Origin: Dromaius novaehollandiae
Lineage: Eukaryota; Chordata; Aves; Casuariiformes; Dromaiidae
NCBI RefSeq assembly: GCF_036370855.1
Contig: NC_088117.1
Coordinates: forward strand, 8,308,001 to 8,372,000
DNA: 64,000 bases
Direction: 5' to 3'
Under the pieces are notes generated by a model. The model did not search any database, was not told the DNA's origin, and worked only from the letters and a program-made list of their open reading frames with translations. The position numbers and the translations under genes were made by a program. Each line of letters opens with the position of its first letter. Position 1 is the stretch's first letter. This document shows, one piece after another, positions 49,519 through 61,876 of this stretch.

Positions 49519-52500
49519 TTAGAAGTCATAGTAATAATCCAGTTTGGCATACACAGTTTTACATCCTTTATCTGAATAAATTCTTTCTTCTCTGGGGAAG
49601 TAGGTCATCTCATCGGCTATTCTGGTTAAAATGTCTTCATCCACAGCATAGCCACGTGATTCAATCTCAACCCTGACACACATTTTCACATGTTTGTATT
49701 CCAGAGGCAGGAAGGGAACAAAGTAGTCAATGAGATTTCTATCGATCAAGGTGCTGTGCCAAAAACCACCTACAAAAGGGAAAGAGAAGGGAGGGTTGTT
49801 AGTACCGCTCTAGTTACACAGACCTATGGGTTAAAAGGGAGCAATATCCCTCTGCTACAAACCATCGTAAGAATTCGCTTGTGAGTTAGGGCCCTGTGAC
49901 AGACGAGAAAGCCCAAATACAAGCCCATTCTCACAGTACTTTGTGCATAAAGCCTGGGACAGACTGGCAGATGCGATCTTTTGGAGCTCTGTTCCATGAA
50001 TACATTGCTCCCCAGCTGCTGGTCTTGTACCTTCACTTCTTTCTCCTACGGAAGCCCAGATTTTGTCTCTCTCATATCAGCTTTCCCAGACTAGCCTGCC
50101 TTGCTCCTTTTTTGGAACTTGCACTCAGCCTTTTAAAAAAAATACAGTAGGTTTGCTTCTATTGCTAATATTAAAGCATAATTATCTTAAAATCCTTTTT
50201 CATCCAGAAATCCCATGCGAGAAAACCCAGGAAGCACTGCACTCCCCACAGCAGGGTCAGAATGTTCCCCATAAACAGCTCCTAAAAGCTGCCTGAAGGC
50301 TCTTCCCAGCCTCAGCAAGACAGGTGATCTAAGTGGGTCGCAGGCAAGGAACCATCTTCTCCATAATAAAATGTTGTATGGGTCATACATTTATCAGCTA
50401 GCGCAATACCTAGTCTTACTGTCTAGACTTTTTTCTGCTTGTTTTCCCTGCAACGCATTAAAATGTCAATAAATACACAGAGTAGACATCCCCCAACATA
50501 TGCAATCCAACAGAGTCACCCAGCAAACATGCCGGTAGCCAAGTCACACACAGTTCCTAACCTCCGTTTCATTTCGATAGCAGTCTGTAGGCCTCAAACC
50601 TGCATCATGGCTTCTCACTAGCTGAAAACTGGAGCCCACATCAAGTAGAAACCACAGCTGTACAAACACAGGCCCTTACACTAAATGTAGCACCACTTTT
50701 GTTTATACTCCTATCTCCCAGAAAATAAATCTCTCTACTGTTCAAGAACAAAGATATGATTTACACTTTTTACACTACTGCTGCTCACAGGGACACCGTC
50801 AACAGCTGATAAATCCACCGCTATATATTAATATTAGCGGGATGATCTGGCAGACATCTCCAGAGACTTCATCCAGCATTCTACAGAAGCCCAAACTCCT
50901 CCAAGAATCTTAATACTAGATGTGGTGGCTCCCAAAAGCATGGAAGAAGCACTCAATAAACAGAGATACATATCTTGGTGCAACACTGGAAATGGCTGAG
51001 AAGCTGTCAATCCAGACAGATTTACAACCTCAAAAGTAACCAAACATCTACTCACTGTTCTTGTTATTGAAGACTGACACAGACAGTGCATTTTGCATAT
51101 CTGTGAGCTGTATATCTTCTCTTGTCCTTCCTTTTCTCCAGAAATCTAGTGCCACCTCTGTTATTTTTTCAGCTCCTGCATTGCTAAGTAAAGAAAAAAC
51201 AAAGATTGTAGCTGGAGGCAGCTTTATAGTGCACTGAGCGTGCAGAACTGCAAACCTGAGAGGCCACTTCTTACCTGAGGAATATGAAGATGGCTTTGCG
51301 GTAAGATACTCCATTAAGAAGCTCGTAGTAGTCCAAAAATGGTTTGATGGAATCAATGAGTCCTGCATGCATTTTATCCATTTCATCAAATATGAAGAGT
51401 GATCTGGGACAGATGCTCACATTTCCCCGAATCCATGACTGCAACTGGTCCTGGGAGGCATAAAAATAAAAGTTATTGAAAAAGTTCATTTGAAAAGACA
51501 GAAAATAGTTCTTGTGCTTATTGACTTTTGTACTGGAAGAGTTATTTCAATTATGCCATCTTAATCACGTTTTAGTGAAGAAGCCAAAGGTATTAAAAGC
51601 TATAAATAACACTACAACAAAATGTCATGCCGGTTATGATTCAAAATACAAGATACCAAGAAACAGGATGGGGCAAGCTTGAAATCTCCTCAGGGAAAAG
51701 ATATTCCTGTAAACATAGCAAAAAGGAAAGACTGCATACCAGGACAAAGGACAGGTACCACCAAGGAAGAGCAGCACAAAGCTAAGCCCTGTCAAGCAGG
51801 TTGACTACTTTTGGCAGCACATCGGTCTAAACATATTTAGGTGTCAAAACAACAAATAATATAAATTTGCTACCTGAAGAGCACCAGTGAGAAATTACAT
51901 TTATAGAGCAAGTCACTAGCCTAAGTACAAACAGAATTAAACTCTCAGTCCTAAGTTTTAATCATTCAGAAGTTAAGTGAAGGTGATTGCAAGCCCTTTT
52001 TAAAACACAGCATTGTTCAGGAAGGACAATGCTTTGTTATGATTTAAAGATTCTCTCGCTTAAGTGTTACATTTAAGATCAATAATGAAATAGTAAGGAA
52101 AAAAAGGGGGGGAGGGATCTGTCTGGCAGATGAATGAGTAGTAACTGTTCTGGCCATTTACAATGATTCATCACTTTCTGAGATTGCCTGTTTAACCAAT
52201 CCCTGAACCACACTGAGGCAACACAGGAAGACGATATGGGCTGCACCGCAGATAAGAAGGGATGGTTCCTCCTACTGCCCCGGACAGCAAGTTCCCCAAG
52301 CAATGAATTCACTTCATAACAAAGGCAGAAAAGGATCCATTTTATCTGAAAACAGCTCAGTTGCGGAAAGGGCAACAGTAGGCTGTAAGAGAGGAAACAG
52401 ATTTCCTCCATACAGAAAGCAGGTTTTTAGACTATCCTATTCCCATTTCAACATATACACACTGAAGACAAATACGGAATACAGTGCTACTCAAACTCTG

Positions 52501-54047
52501 CTACCAACAACATTGGAAGAAGTCAAGAACACAGAAAATGCGTGTCTGAAATGTGCTGCCCCACATGATATCCGCATGCCTACAGTACTGCACTGACACT
52601 TCTACCAGGCTGGCAGAACAATTCCAAATATTTTTATCTATATCTTTCTGAGGACAGTCTTTCGTAATTTCATTTCACAGCTGGGAAATGGATACATAGA
52701 AAAAATAATCTGTCCAGTCTGTGATGAAGGAGAAAAGTGCACTCACATCTCAGACACCCTTCAGCTATCCGTGGTACCTGACATACTTGACAGCTGTCAG
52801 CTGGTTATCCAGAGTCACAAATTATTATTTGTTTTTGCAATGCCCATCAGCATATCACCCATCCACTGCAGCCTGCTGAATATCCCTTATCATTAGGTAG
52901 ATCTCTAGATCTACCTCTCTAGACAAAGTATGCAGCAATGAAAATGAACCACATCATTCTTCTCTAAAGACAGACTCAAAACATATGCAGAAAACACCTT
53001 CACATTCATGGGAAATCAGTCCTGGTGTACGTTAGGATTTATCCAGTTCCATCTAGGGGATTGCAAAACCGGCAAGGCTACGTTTTACAGCGCAAAATAG
53101 CATCTAGGCTTCTAGTGCTGACTGTGCCCTAACTTCTAAATCACTGTAACGACTACTGCTGCAGAACTGTGCTCCGAGTTCCACAATGTATTCTTACCTT
53201 GTACAGACTGATGCTGTCAGCATGCGGAAAATGTAACGTAGCCACAAACTGATGGACGTATTTACTCTTCAGGCCTTTTTTATAAATGCTTTCAGCAATT
53301 ATCTTACTGACAAAGTTCTTGCCTGTTCCAGTCCATCCGTGCAAGGACAGGGCGAGAGGCTTTTTGGGATTCGTGTTATTCAAGAAGCCCTTCACAGCCT
53401 TTACAATCACCTTGTTCACTAGGTGCTGCCCAAAGAGCTTTCTGTCCAAGCTCTCCTGAAGACCTGGACAGAGAAGACACCATTAAAAAAAAAAAAAAAC
53501 AAGAAGAGAGACAAGTTTTTAGTCCCACCTGTTTCCAGTCTCCCTTAAGGAGGGCCCCGTACCAACGCCAGCCCCAGCCCGAACTCTGCCACCCTGAAGG
53601 GATCAAAGGGCTGGCCAAGCTGGAGCACCCGCACCCCGCGCCCAGCGGATCCCGCGGGGAGCCCCCGGCGCCCGCTGCTCCTCCCCGCCCCGAGCAGCCT
53701 CGGCAGCCCGGTGCTCCCGGGCGCTGCTCCCTCCCCGGGGGCTCCCCGGCTGCGCTCAGGGACCCGACACGGCCCCAACTGCCCCCGCCGCCGCCTGCCC
53801 CGGCCTCCTCAGCCAGCTCCCCGTCCCCCCCTCGGCCCGCACCGGCGGCGGCGCGCTGGTCGTGGCGCTGGAGGCAGCACTCCCTGAAGTAGCAGTAGAG
53901 GCGCGGGTAGGAGATGAAGCCGGTGAGGGCCGAGGCGGCGGCGCCGGCGATCGCCAGCCCCAGGCTGATGGGCTCCACGGCGCGCGCCGGCCCCAGCAGC
54001 AGCAGCAGCGCCAGCGCCGCCGCCAGCGCGCCCCGCCGCAGCCTCAT
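49519..54047 (-). CDS. TOR1A: TOR1A, torsin-1A / TorsinA (5 exons, 341 aa)
   Basis: The dystonia-associated ER/nuclear-envelope AAA+ protein, active as an assembly with LAP1 or LULL1. Exons: 53843-54047, 53198-53463, 51275-51450, 51056-51183, 49519-49769; GT-AG throughout, 1026 coding bases (human 332 aa). Order: signal peptide (1-23), hydrophobic monotopic segment starting [12 protein letters not shown] up to the RECC motif, Walker A GWTGTGKN with Lys117, NVS sequon at 167, Walker [10 protein letters not shown] with Asp179/Glu180, sensor 1 Asn217 in SNAGA, C-terminal [18 protein letters not shown]. The segment matching the DYT1 Glu302/Glu303 pair reads ADEMTYF, so the second Glu is kept and the first is Asp. 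The human sequon in the ASNITLYK stretch is lost (DSISLYK). The extra length comes from an Ala/Leu-rich signal and the exon 1-2 linker. It is tail-to-tail with TOR1B. Confidence 0.96.
52660..52775 (-). mobile_element. MIR-type SINE fragment (antisense)
   Basis: Within TOR1A intron 2. ATTTCATTTCACAGCTGGGAA, ATGGATACATAGAA and CTGTCCAGTCTGTGATGAAGG follow the antisense MIR core order. Strongly decayed. Confidence 0.5.
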
Positions 54048-54290
54048 GGCCCCGCCCGGACCCCGCCGCCCCCGCTGCCGCCGCTGCCGCCGCCGCGCGC
54101 TCGCTCGCTTCCGCCGCCGCGCGTCGCTTCCGCCGCCGCCATCTTGGGCCCGGGCAGAGGTGGGGCCGGCGCTGAGGGCAGGCGGCCATGTTGGCGCCTC
54201 CCCCCCCCCCCCCCGCCGTCACGTGACGCGCTTTCGAGTCGCGACATGACGCGACTCAACCCTGGCGCATACCGCGCAGCACAGCCCGCT
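53560..54290. promoter_or_regulatory. TOR1A: CpG island promoter of TOR1A
   Basis: CpG-dense block over exon 1, the start of intron 1 and the 5' flank. On the TOR1A strand a YY1-type CAAGATGGCGGC (plus 54135-54146) lies 88-99 bases above the ATG. The perfect palindrome GTCACGTGAC (54218-54227) lies about 170 bases above it. A 15-base C run (54200-54214) separates them. No TATA box is seen. Confidence 0.75.
54218..54227. promoter_or_regulatory. Palindromic E-box GTCACGTGAC (USF/TFEB CLEAR type)
   Basis: The ten bases equal the canonical CLEAR/USF site. Position inside the TOR1A CpG island suggests a proximal promoter element; binding is inference. Confidence 0.6.
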
Positions 54291-55550
54291 GGCTGAGGCC
54301 GATGGGCTTGACCCGATTGAACAGTTTGTTCAAATTCAAACATTAAACTCACTGAACCAGTCGGCAGCGCTGTCCTCGCAAGGCAGCAGGCGCTGCGAGT
54401 GGATGTGGCGATCCCCTCTGAACCCTGCGCAGGGGACGCACCCGCAGGGAGAGAGGTGCTGGATGTACCCAGCCTGGGGCTTTGCCTTCTTTTTTTGATT
54501 AAATGAAAAAATTGGGTCTATCCCACAAAGCCTTTTCACTCCTCAATGAACACACACTGACACCTTCACCTGGGGGGCAGCCCAGCCGTCACCACCACGA
54601 GCACTAAGAAACTATCCGCACGCTTCCCTGAAAGCAAAACTGCCACTGAGGATAATTCAAAAACACTTTTATTATTTGTAAGTTCAAAATCTTGCCCTCA
54701 GGTTACCCCACATCCCATTTTCTGGGAACACGCGGCTCGCACGGGCCTCGGGCCTCTTTACCTACTGCCACACTGGCCTCATCCGAAGACAGCTGAAAAT
54801 GAGATTTTCCTCACATTCACACATTTACAACCTGATCCAGCTTTCTTATTCTTTACTAAAATAAAATGCAATGAACTGCTATAGAAATAAATCTACAGAG
54901 AGGAAAAGACACAGAACAACACTGTGCACCATAAAAAACACAAAATCTCCATTGCTCAGTATCTGCTGTCAGTCCTGACACAGATGAGACGACCCAAGCT
55001 ACGCTGTGGCCAGGCACAACTAATGCTGAGATTTCTCCCAGCATCCGTCTGCGCTCAGAAGCTGGGCCAAAGAGCAGCAGCACTGAACACGTTGCTGCAC
55101 TATCTTACACGCTCTGCACAGCAAAAGCCCTTGGGAACAAACAGGAAGTCTCTGAGAAGGTTAATCCTAGCAAACTGGCTTTAATCTTTCCCTTTATATT
55201 TACAAGCCAAACAGCATTGCTGCTTTTAAAAAGCTCTCTTTGTATTTTTAAGAACATGTAAGAATCTGTAAACGAGCTTGATTTCCCACTAAAAAATGCC
55301 CAGCAGAAAGCTCACATTCTTACAAAAGAAGTTTTATAACTGAAAATAAGTTATACAAAAGATTTTACTGACTGAAGAGCTCACAATCACCTGCAAACTG
55401 ATTCACTACAGGATCACAACAAGAAAAGCCTTGTAGTTAACACCAGCATGTGAAGGTAGTGATTCCAACCCCCTCCGTGAGTCACTGACACAAGATCCTG
55501 TGCTGATGGAAAATAAGAGCTCCTGCAAAGACTTCAGACCGTGCTCCTCA
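54291..55550. other. Spacer between TOR1A promoter and C9orf78 stop codon
   Basis: Mostly the probable 3' UTR of C9orf78 (minus), with an AATAAA on that strand at plus 54668-54673, about 0.9 kb below the stop. No other gene is seen. The C9orf78 transcript would end about 450 bases before the TOR1A E-box. Confidence 0.6.
54668..54673 (-). terminator. C9orf78: Candidate C9orf78 polyadenylation signal
   Basis: TTTATT on plus, AATAAA on minus, next to an AT-rich stretch. It is the best-placed full hexamer between the stop codon and the TOR1A promoter. Confidence 0.45.
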
Positions 55551-57267
55551 TCAGTATCGCCTATTCATCTTCTTGAATTTCTCATAGTGATAATCATCTG
55601 TTGCTTTTTCATTGGGTGGACGTTTGCGATTTGGAGGAGACCCTTCAAAAGAAATACAAGAAAATATTATTTCCTGTCCTTTCACATATGTAACAGAAAA
55701 GAGATGTTTCCTTAGCGCTACCACCTCCCCTATGAACTCCTCTAAAGCCACACAATCGACAGCAGCTTGTTACGTGAAATCTGGTTATTCACTTAGCAGT
55801 TAATGCTCCTTAACCCAGCACCCCTAGCTACTCCAGCTCTCTCATCACACCCTCAGCAATCAAATTTGTCAATGTTTCAATCCCGACCTTGTGCTACTGC
55901 AGCCTTGGATATCTGTAAAGACATCTTCCATCCAGATGGCTTCAGGTGTGACCTAGCAGGTGTATATTGAGTGCCAGACCCTCCCATGGGACTTCAAACA
56001 TAGACTGCTCCACTTCCCCACTATCTCAGCACACTCATGTTTAAGAGAAGACAAGAAGAGCTACATCACGACTCTGTGCAAGATCTCCGAAGAGTTCCAG
56101 TATCTCTACTTAAAAACATATCAGATTAGGAACTTACGCTCAGGCTCTGGCCTCTCTGTATCCCCCACTCTCAGTGGACGGGGCTTTGGTTCTTCTTTAT
56201 TCCTTCTCACTGGTGCATTTAGCTCCTCATGATAAACTGAGAAAAGGAAGACATCGGATATGGAATATTACAGTTTTTCAGTAGTGTAATTCAAATGCAC
56301 ATACGTCTATGGCATTTGTTACAACTAAGCAGAAACAACACAACCTCAGAACAAGCATTCTTGTAATTAGTTTCTGTGAATAATCGATACATGCAAGATG
56401 GGATCCACCAAACTTCAGTAGCACTAGTTCATCAAAAGTGGTTGCAAGACTCTTCATTTCCTTTGGAACACACAAATCTGACTCCAAATCACCCCTGCAG
56501 GTGTGGTTAGACGCAGCAGAAGGCTGCCTTTTCTCCAGATGGCTGCGGCATGAGAGGCTCTCCAGGAAATTAATTCCCATCTCCTGTCTAGTAAGATCTA
56601 TGTTTGCTTGACCACCTGTCTGCTTTGGCAACCTACAAAATGACTTCTCTCCATTGTAAACCATCATTTATAAGCACAGACTAGGCAGGCATTTCCAGCA
56701 CATGTTCAAGATATAACTTAAAGAAAAAGTCTTAAAATTTATGAGGCATAGTCAAGAGATCGTCAAGGGAGTTCAAGAGCAGAAGGTTAAGCCATAAGTA
56801 ATATATCCTTCTCTTTCTTGCTGACGGATGGGAAAAAAAGGCCAAGCCAGATGGGGTCTATATGAGCATCCCAGAAAAAGGAATCGGACAGCTGTTTGTG
56901 CTGATACATGAATTAATTTCTTCTGCATCCGACTGCATCCCAACTGACTGCTTCTCTTCAGCAGAAGAGCAGGTCACACCTGGGTCAAGAGAGCTATGTG
57001 AGACTTACATCTGTTGTGCTGGACATAGTTGACAGCCATGTTTGTGGGAACAAAGGAAGTTTCACTGTCTTTCTTTTTGTTCTGTTGCTCTGCCAGCAGC
57101 TTGGCCTTGGCCTCTTCAGTTGAGATGATGTTTTTTATTTTTGCACTAAAAGAAAAACAAAGAAAAAAATACTCATTCATAGTTACAAAGGGTGGCAGGC
57201 AGGCATTGAAGTTGTTCTAAGTGGACAGATTTGGGTACAGTAATAGCATTGCTATTGCACTTGATGC

Positions 57268-57313
<46 letters not shown>

Positions 57314-60300
57314 GAGGAGGCAGTGCTACAAAAACAGGTGCTTTGTTTCAACGGGAAAAGGGAAACTCAAATCTTTATCATATCCTCTTTCAGTGCAGGG
57401 TATAAACTGATCCTCCAAGAAGCTGCTAGACTGCAATCACAAAAATCAAGAGCTTCTTCCCGTAAGTCAGCTGCGGTCCTGCACTGGAGCAGTCCTAGTC
57501 ACTGCATGGAACACCCTGTTCTAGATATTGTGCTAATCGAGAACAAGGCTCAGTCCTATCACTGGGCCGAGCTGAGGGTGTAGAATCCAGATGTGCCACT
57601 GCCCTGCCAATCAACAATTTCTAGTCACAGGACTCTTCCTGGCAATCCAGGCCATAACTAATGGATCTGTGAACTACATACTCAATTCCCAGGTCCACTT
57701 CAGGAATGCCGCTCAGCATCTGGTTGGACAGCATCTCTTCAGTCTTCTTGGCAGAGGAGACGCGGATGTTCTCTGGCAGCTCGTACAGAGAGTCCTCGGC
57801 ATTCTTAAGCTTCACCTTCTGTTCCTCATTCTCCACAATCCCCTTCCTCTTCTTCAGCTCAGTCTCAATGTACTTCATCCTGAACACCAGCACACAAGGG
57901 ACATGTGGTATTTAGTTACATTTTCTGTATTTTGTTCCAGCACTGCTGACCACAGCTGCATCACTACCCCAGCAGCTAGGAGAGAGGAATGAATAATCTC
58001 TCCAAAACGACTTGGCTAATATAAACTGCAAGAAGTAAAACATTTGCTATTCTGTCCAAGAAATGATCGGATCCTCCAAGGTCTTTCACAACCAGCAGGG
58101 AAGGCTGCCACTGGTATATAATGCGGCCACACTAGCTAGCTGGTTGGCACCTCCCAACTTTGTTCGTGAAACAGCCTTCTCCAGTCTGGCAGCCAGAAGG
58201 TGAAACAGCAAACGTTTCTGGAGGAATGAGGAAGATGTTTTGGGAACTCTGAGTATCCAGGACAGAAAAAAACCCCCAAATCCTCAAACCTGTGAGAGGA
58301 CACTCAGCCTCGAATTCAACACCACAGACACAATGCAGCACAACTTACATGTCAGCATCTTCATCCCGCCTGTTGGTTTCAGCTGAGAAGGAAGTTCCCA
58401 AGTTTAGGTCTTCCTCTTCATTAATCCTAAATGGAGAAAAGTTACAGGTGTTTTTTAAACTAATTTGACATGTTACAATAAGGTTAACTAGCCAAGCTGC
58501 ATTATATTAATATAATATAATAACGATATATAATTAACATAATTGCACAATATAATACATAATTATTATAACAATGCAATTGGTAAAGCTGTATTATTCT
58601 TCGAAACAACACATCATTTGGTTAATTCACTAGTAGCTGTGATTAGTGACTAGTCCAAAAAACATTTTCAGAGCTCATATACACCCACTTGTCCTTGCCC
58701 CGTTCTTTCAGCTTCTTCATGTCCACCATCCCACCAGATTTTATCTTAAATGGGTCATCCTGTAAAACATGAAATGAGAAATCTTGAAGCTTTCCTCTAG
58801 TTTTATGCTAGTCTGGATAAAAACACAGAAAACTTATAGGTTTTAAGTTGTGACATCACTTCTATCCCCAACTGGACTCTCACAGTGATCCACTGGACCA
58901 TACTGATGTTTTCACATCACTATGTGAAACTGAGGTAATGAAAATAATCTAGTACTTACCACAAGTGTTGCTTCTTCTTGTAACTTCTCCCCCACAAGCA
59001 GAGCTGCAGCACTAGTCAACCAGATACAGAAGGTAAATAAAATTCAGTAAAAGGAAACATATAACCAACACTACTGTGTTTCTTGACTCTTCTCTAAATC
59101 TATCAGACAGTCTCAAACACTTCAGTAATACCAAATTGTCAGTTTTCCTAATCCCTCTTTATGGATAGAGGAACTATTACTGTTTCTGAGAGATAAGAAG
59201 TTAAGGCGGACATTTTTAAGTGACTTACAGGGAGTCACCAGAATAAGGAATAGAGCTCATTGCTGGTGTACATTTCAACTCACTAGTCAATGCCACTAGA
59301 TGAGAGAGGGGAGAGGGAATTTAGGATGGAGGAGATGTGGAAGAGTTCAGTTTAAACTCACCATTCTGTTATACGCACAGTACAATGAAGTGACCAATAC
59401 AGCAAATCTCTGATGACATGATACAACTTAGAGGGTGCAAGCAAGGCAATGTGGTAATTTGATAAGAAGGCAATTCATGTTAAATCCTAACCTTAATCTT
59501 TTTCTTCATGGTTGGGATATAGACCAGACTGGCACACTGTCATTGTGACTGTATCTAATATACCTTCTTTTTCATCCTCAGGCTTTAACATAGAAACTCC
59601 TCTACCTAGAACACACTTTTGGTACTACTGGACATGTAGCTATTTCTACTGAAAGAAGGCAAATGATAACAGAGAAGTTTACTGTTACACTACATTATCA
59701 GACAAAACACAAGTTCACCTCCTTGGTACTATATCCCTTACCTCACCCCATTGGGTCGTTTTCTGAGGCTCTGAACTTCTTTGGCTTCCTCAAGTTTTAA
59801 CCTGAAGAAGAAAAAAACATTCAGCTTAGGACTTTATGCTTAGGGTTTAATTAAGAACCAACATTTTCAGCACTAACACAGGAACTTCTAGACAGACTTT
59901 GCCCTAAACGTCTGCATATGAATGTCCCCTTTTGTGGTTACAGATTAGATCGACAGATACTTTCTGACAGATTTTATTTAAGCAATTCCATTTATTTAAG
60001 CAATCAGAAAAACCACATGGCATCTACTGGGATATGTCCCTTCAGCATATCTTCCCTCAGCTGAAGAAAGAAGCATCCAAACACTGAAAGACTTTAATCT
60101 GAAGCCAATATGGGAAGAAAGAGCCAAAGTTTTCTGTTCTTGTATTTAGTCTGTTAAGATCTCCAGCCAGTATTTTCCTCAGAGTAAAATAAAGAAGGTC
60201 ACTAAATAAGAATTTCATTAAATAAGTGTGGGACACTTTTAATCCTTCAACAATTCACATTAGCTAATAAAATAATACAGTCATTTCTCAGGGCAAGGAG

Positions 60301-61876
60301 GAACTAATGAAGCAGCTGATTTAGAGCAAAACTAGCAGCAGCTTTCAAGCTTTCAAGCTTTATAGAAAAACTGAGTGGTCATCAAAATATATCAGTACAA
60401 CAGCGACTCAGAAAAAAGTTGTATTATTAAGTATCAAGACTCTCTATATGGACTTACATGCATTCTTATTTTTTTCAGATACTTAGAGCTCCCTTAGTTA
60501 TGCATACTTTCAATATCTGCCATGAAATATGCATCATAAAATATTTTTCAGAGATAAAATAACAAGAAAAATCTTGCTTGGAATGCAAAGTTCTGAAAAT
60601 AAAAAGGACTATCAGTGAGTGCCAATTCCCGAACGGCAGAAGCGCAAGAGAAGCAATGGGCAGAAATTGCGTGCAGACAGCAGGAGGGCTGGTGCCAAGC
60701 AGAGAGAGAGGCCTCGGGAGAGTCCGTGTTAGTCAACAGCGACTGAATACTGCTCTCGATGGCTCTCGTTCCCTGAAAATACGGCTTCTCAGGTTGCTGG
60801 GACTAATTGGGTTGACAAACTAAAATGCAACTTTTTTCTTGGCTGGAACCTCTCAAAGGAAGGGAGGAGGCAGAAGGGAACAGCTGGCAGCAAAGCAAAG
60901 GCTAGAAAACAAAAATTAAAGTTGTGACACATCTCCTGGAGCGGGGCTAAGGCTCCTCCGTATGCAGACACCCCTCCGCGCCCGTGGGGCAGGGGGAGCG
61001 TCGCGAGGGTGGCCGCGACGTCTCAGTCATGGCCCTGCCAGCGCCCCGGCGAAAGGGCCCGGCTCCGGCAGCGACGCAGGGGACGGCGGTGCCGCGGGCC
61101 TGCGTGCCGCTCCGACGTGCCGTGAGGGGACATGACACAGCGGTGTGACATGGCGCGATGATGCGATGCGATGACGTGACACAACAATATGACATGATGG
61201 CATGATGTAATGGCACGATATGATAGCGCAGTGCGACGATGGGATGCGACAGTGTGACATGACAGCATGACACGGCTACGCGAGGCGACGACATGATGAT
61301 GTGATGCGACAGCATATGGTGACAATGCGCCATGACGATGCGATACGACAGTGTAACATGACATGATAGCGCAACATGATGATGCGACGCGACAGCGTGA
61401 CGCAGCTACGTGAGGTGACGATGCGATGATGTGACGCGACAGCACATGGCAACGATGCGCCATGACGACGTGATAGGACGGTGTAACGCGACGAGCTATC
61501 GCGACGCGATGATGCGACGCGACAGCATAGAGCAACGATGCGACGTGACGATGTGACAGGATGGCGTGACGCGACACGGTGGCGTGACACAAGCTCCCTC
61601 CAGGCAGCCGCGCTGGCTGGAGGCGCCGCCGGGGGGGGCCCCGCGGGTGGCAGCGCCCGGGCGCGGGCCATGGAGGGGTTCGTCCCCCGTCCGCGGCGCC
61701 CCGCAGGCCCGCGCGCCCCGGCCGCCATGTTACCGGCCCCCGCCGCGTCCCCCCGGCCCCCCCCCCGGCCGCAGCGGGTTCCCGACCCACCTGACCTCCT
61801 CGGCCACCTGCTCGTCCTCCTCGTCCTCCTCCTCGGAGCCCCCCCGGCGGCGGCGGAAGGACTTCGTGGCCGGCAT
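55551..61876 (-). CDS. C9orf78: C9orf78 homologue (Hep59/TLS1 family), 9 exons, 290 aa
   Basis: A nuclear protein of the Hep59/TLS1 family; the human protein (289 aa) is known as a spliceosome component that binds SNRNP200/BRR2. Exons: 61791-61876, 59742-59801, 58960-59011, 58689-58759, 58349-58426, 57682-57879, 57009-57145, 56138-56236, 55551-55642; GT-AG throughout, 873 coding bases. The product is hydrophilic and charged: FRRRRG then an acidic patch at the N-terminus, LRKRPNGVS, a Lys-rich centre (MKKLKERGKDK, ELKKRKG), the strongly kept ELPENIRVSSAKKTEEML and SGIPEVDLGI, NIISTEEAKAKLLAEQQNKK, and a basic end YEKFKKMNRRY. No membrane segment or enzyme motif. The start at 61876 directly precedes PATKSFRRRR as in the family; upstream in-frame Met at 61936 lies in GC-rich 5' UTR. 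Intron 1 contains a minisatellite; intron 6 a 41-base T run. It shares a CpG island head-to-head with the next gene. Confidence 0.96.
57269..57309. repeat. Poly-T run (41 T) in C9orf78 intron 6
   Basis: An unbroken run of 41 T, read as poly-A on the gene's sense strand. No element body is recognisable next to it. The next exon (57009-57145) starts 124 bases downstream on the sense strand. Confidence 0.95.
59150..59305 (-). mobile_element. MIR-type SINE fragment (antisense)
   Basis: In C9orf78 intron 2. TTTATGGATAGAGGAACTATT, AGTTAAGGCGGAC, AAGTGACTTACAGGGAGTCACC, GAATAAGGAATAGAGCTC and AATGCCACTAGAT follow the antisense MIR core. Confidence 0.65.
61110..61592. repeat. Degenerate GATGCGAC-type minisatellite with 130-bp higher-order unit
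   Basis: The stretch consists almost only of variants of ATGACG, GATGCGAC and GTGACGCGAC words. Segment 61261-61390 aligns without gaps to 61391-61520; counted by eye about 104 of 130 bases agree and about 22 of the 26 differences are transitions, mostly CG against TG or CA. A partial further copy starts at 61521 and a weaker one precedes 61261. It lies in C9orf78 intron 1, about 200 bases from the exon 1 donor, at the rim of the CpG island. Confidence 0.9.

Noticed and set aside
51880-51995. Possible further MIR-like relic in TOR1A intron 2
   Set aside because: Only short blocks (GCAAGTCACTAGCC, AACTCTCAGTCCTAAG) resemble the core; not enough to separate from chance.
61023-61790. 255-residue minus-strand open frame rich in His, Ser, Arg and Val
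   Set aside because: It is the translation of the minisatellite; all frames there stay open because the repeat words lack stops. It lies in an intron of C9orf78.
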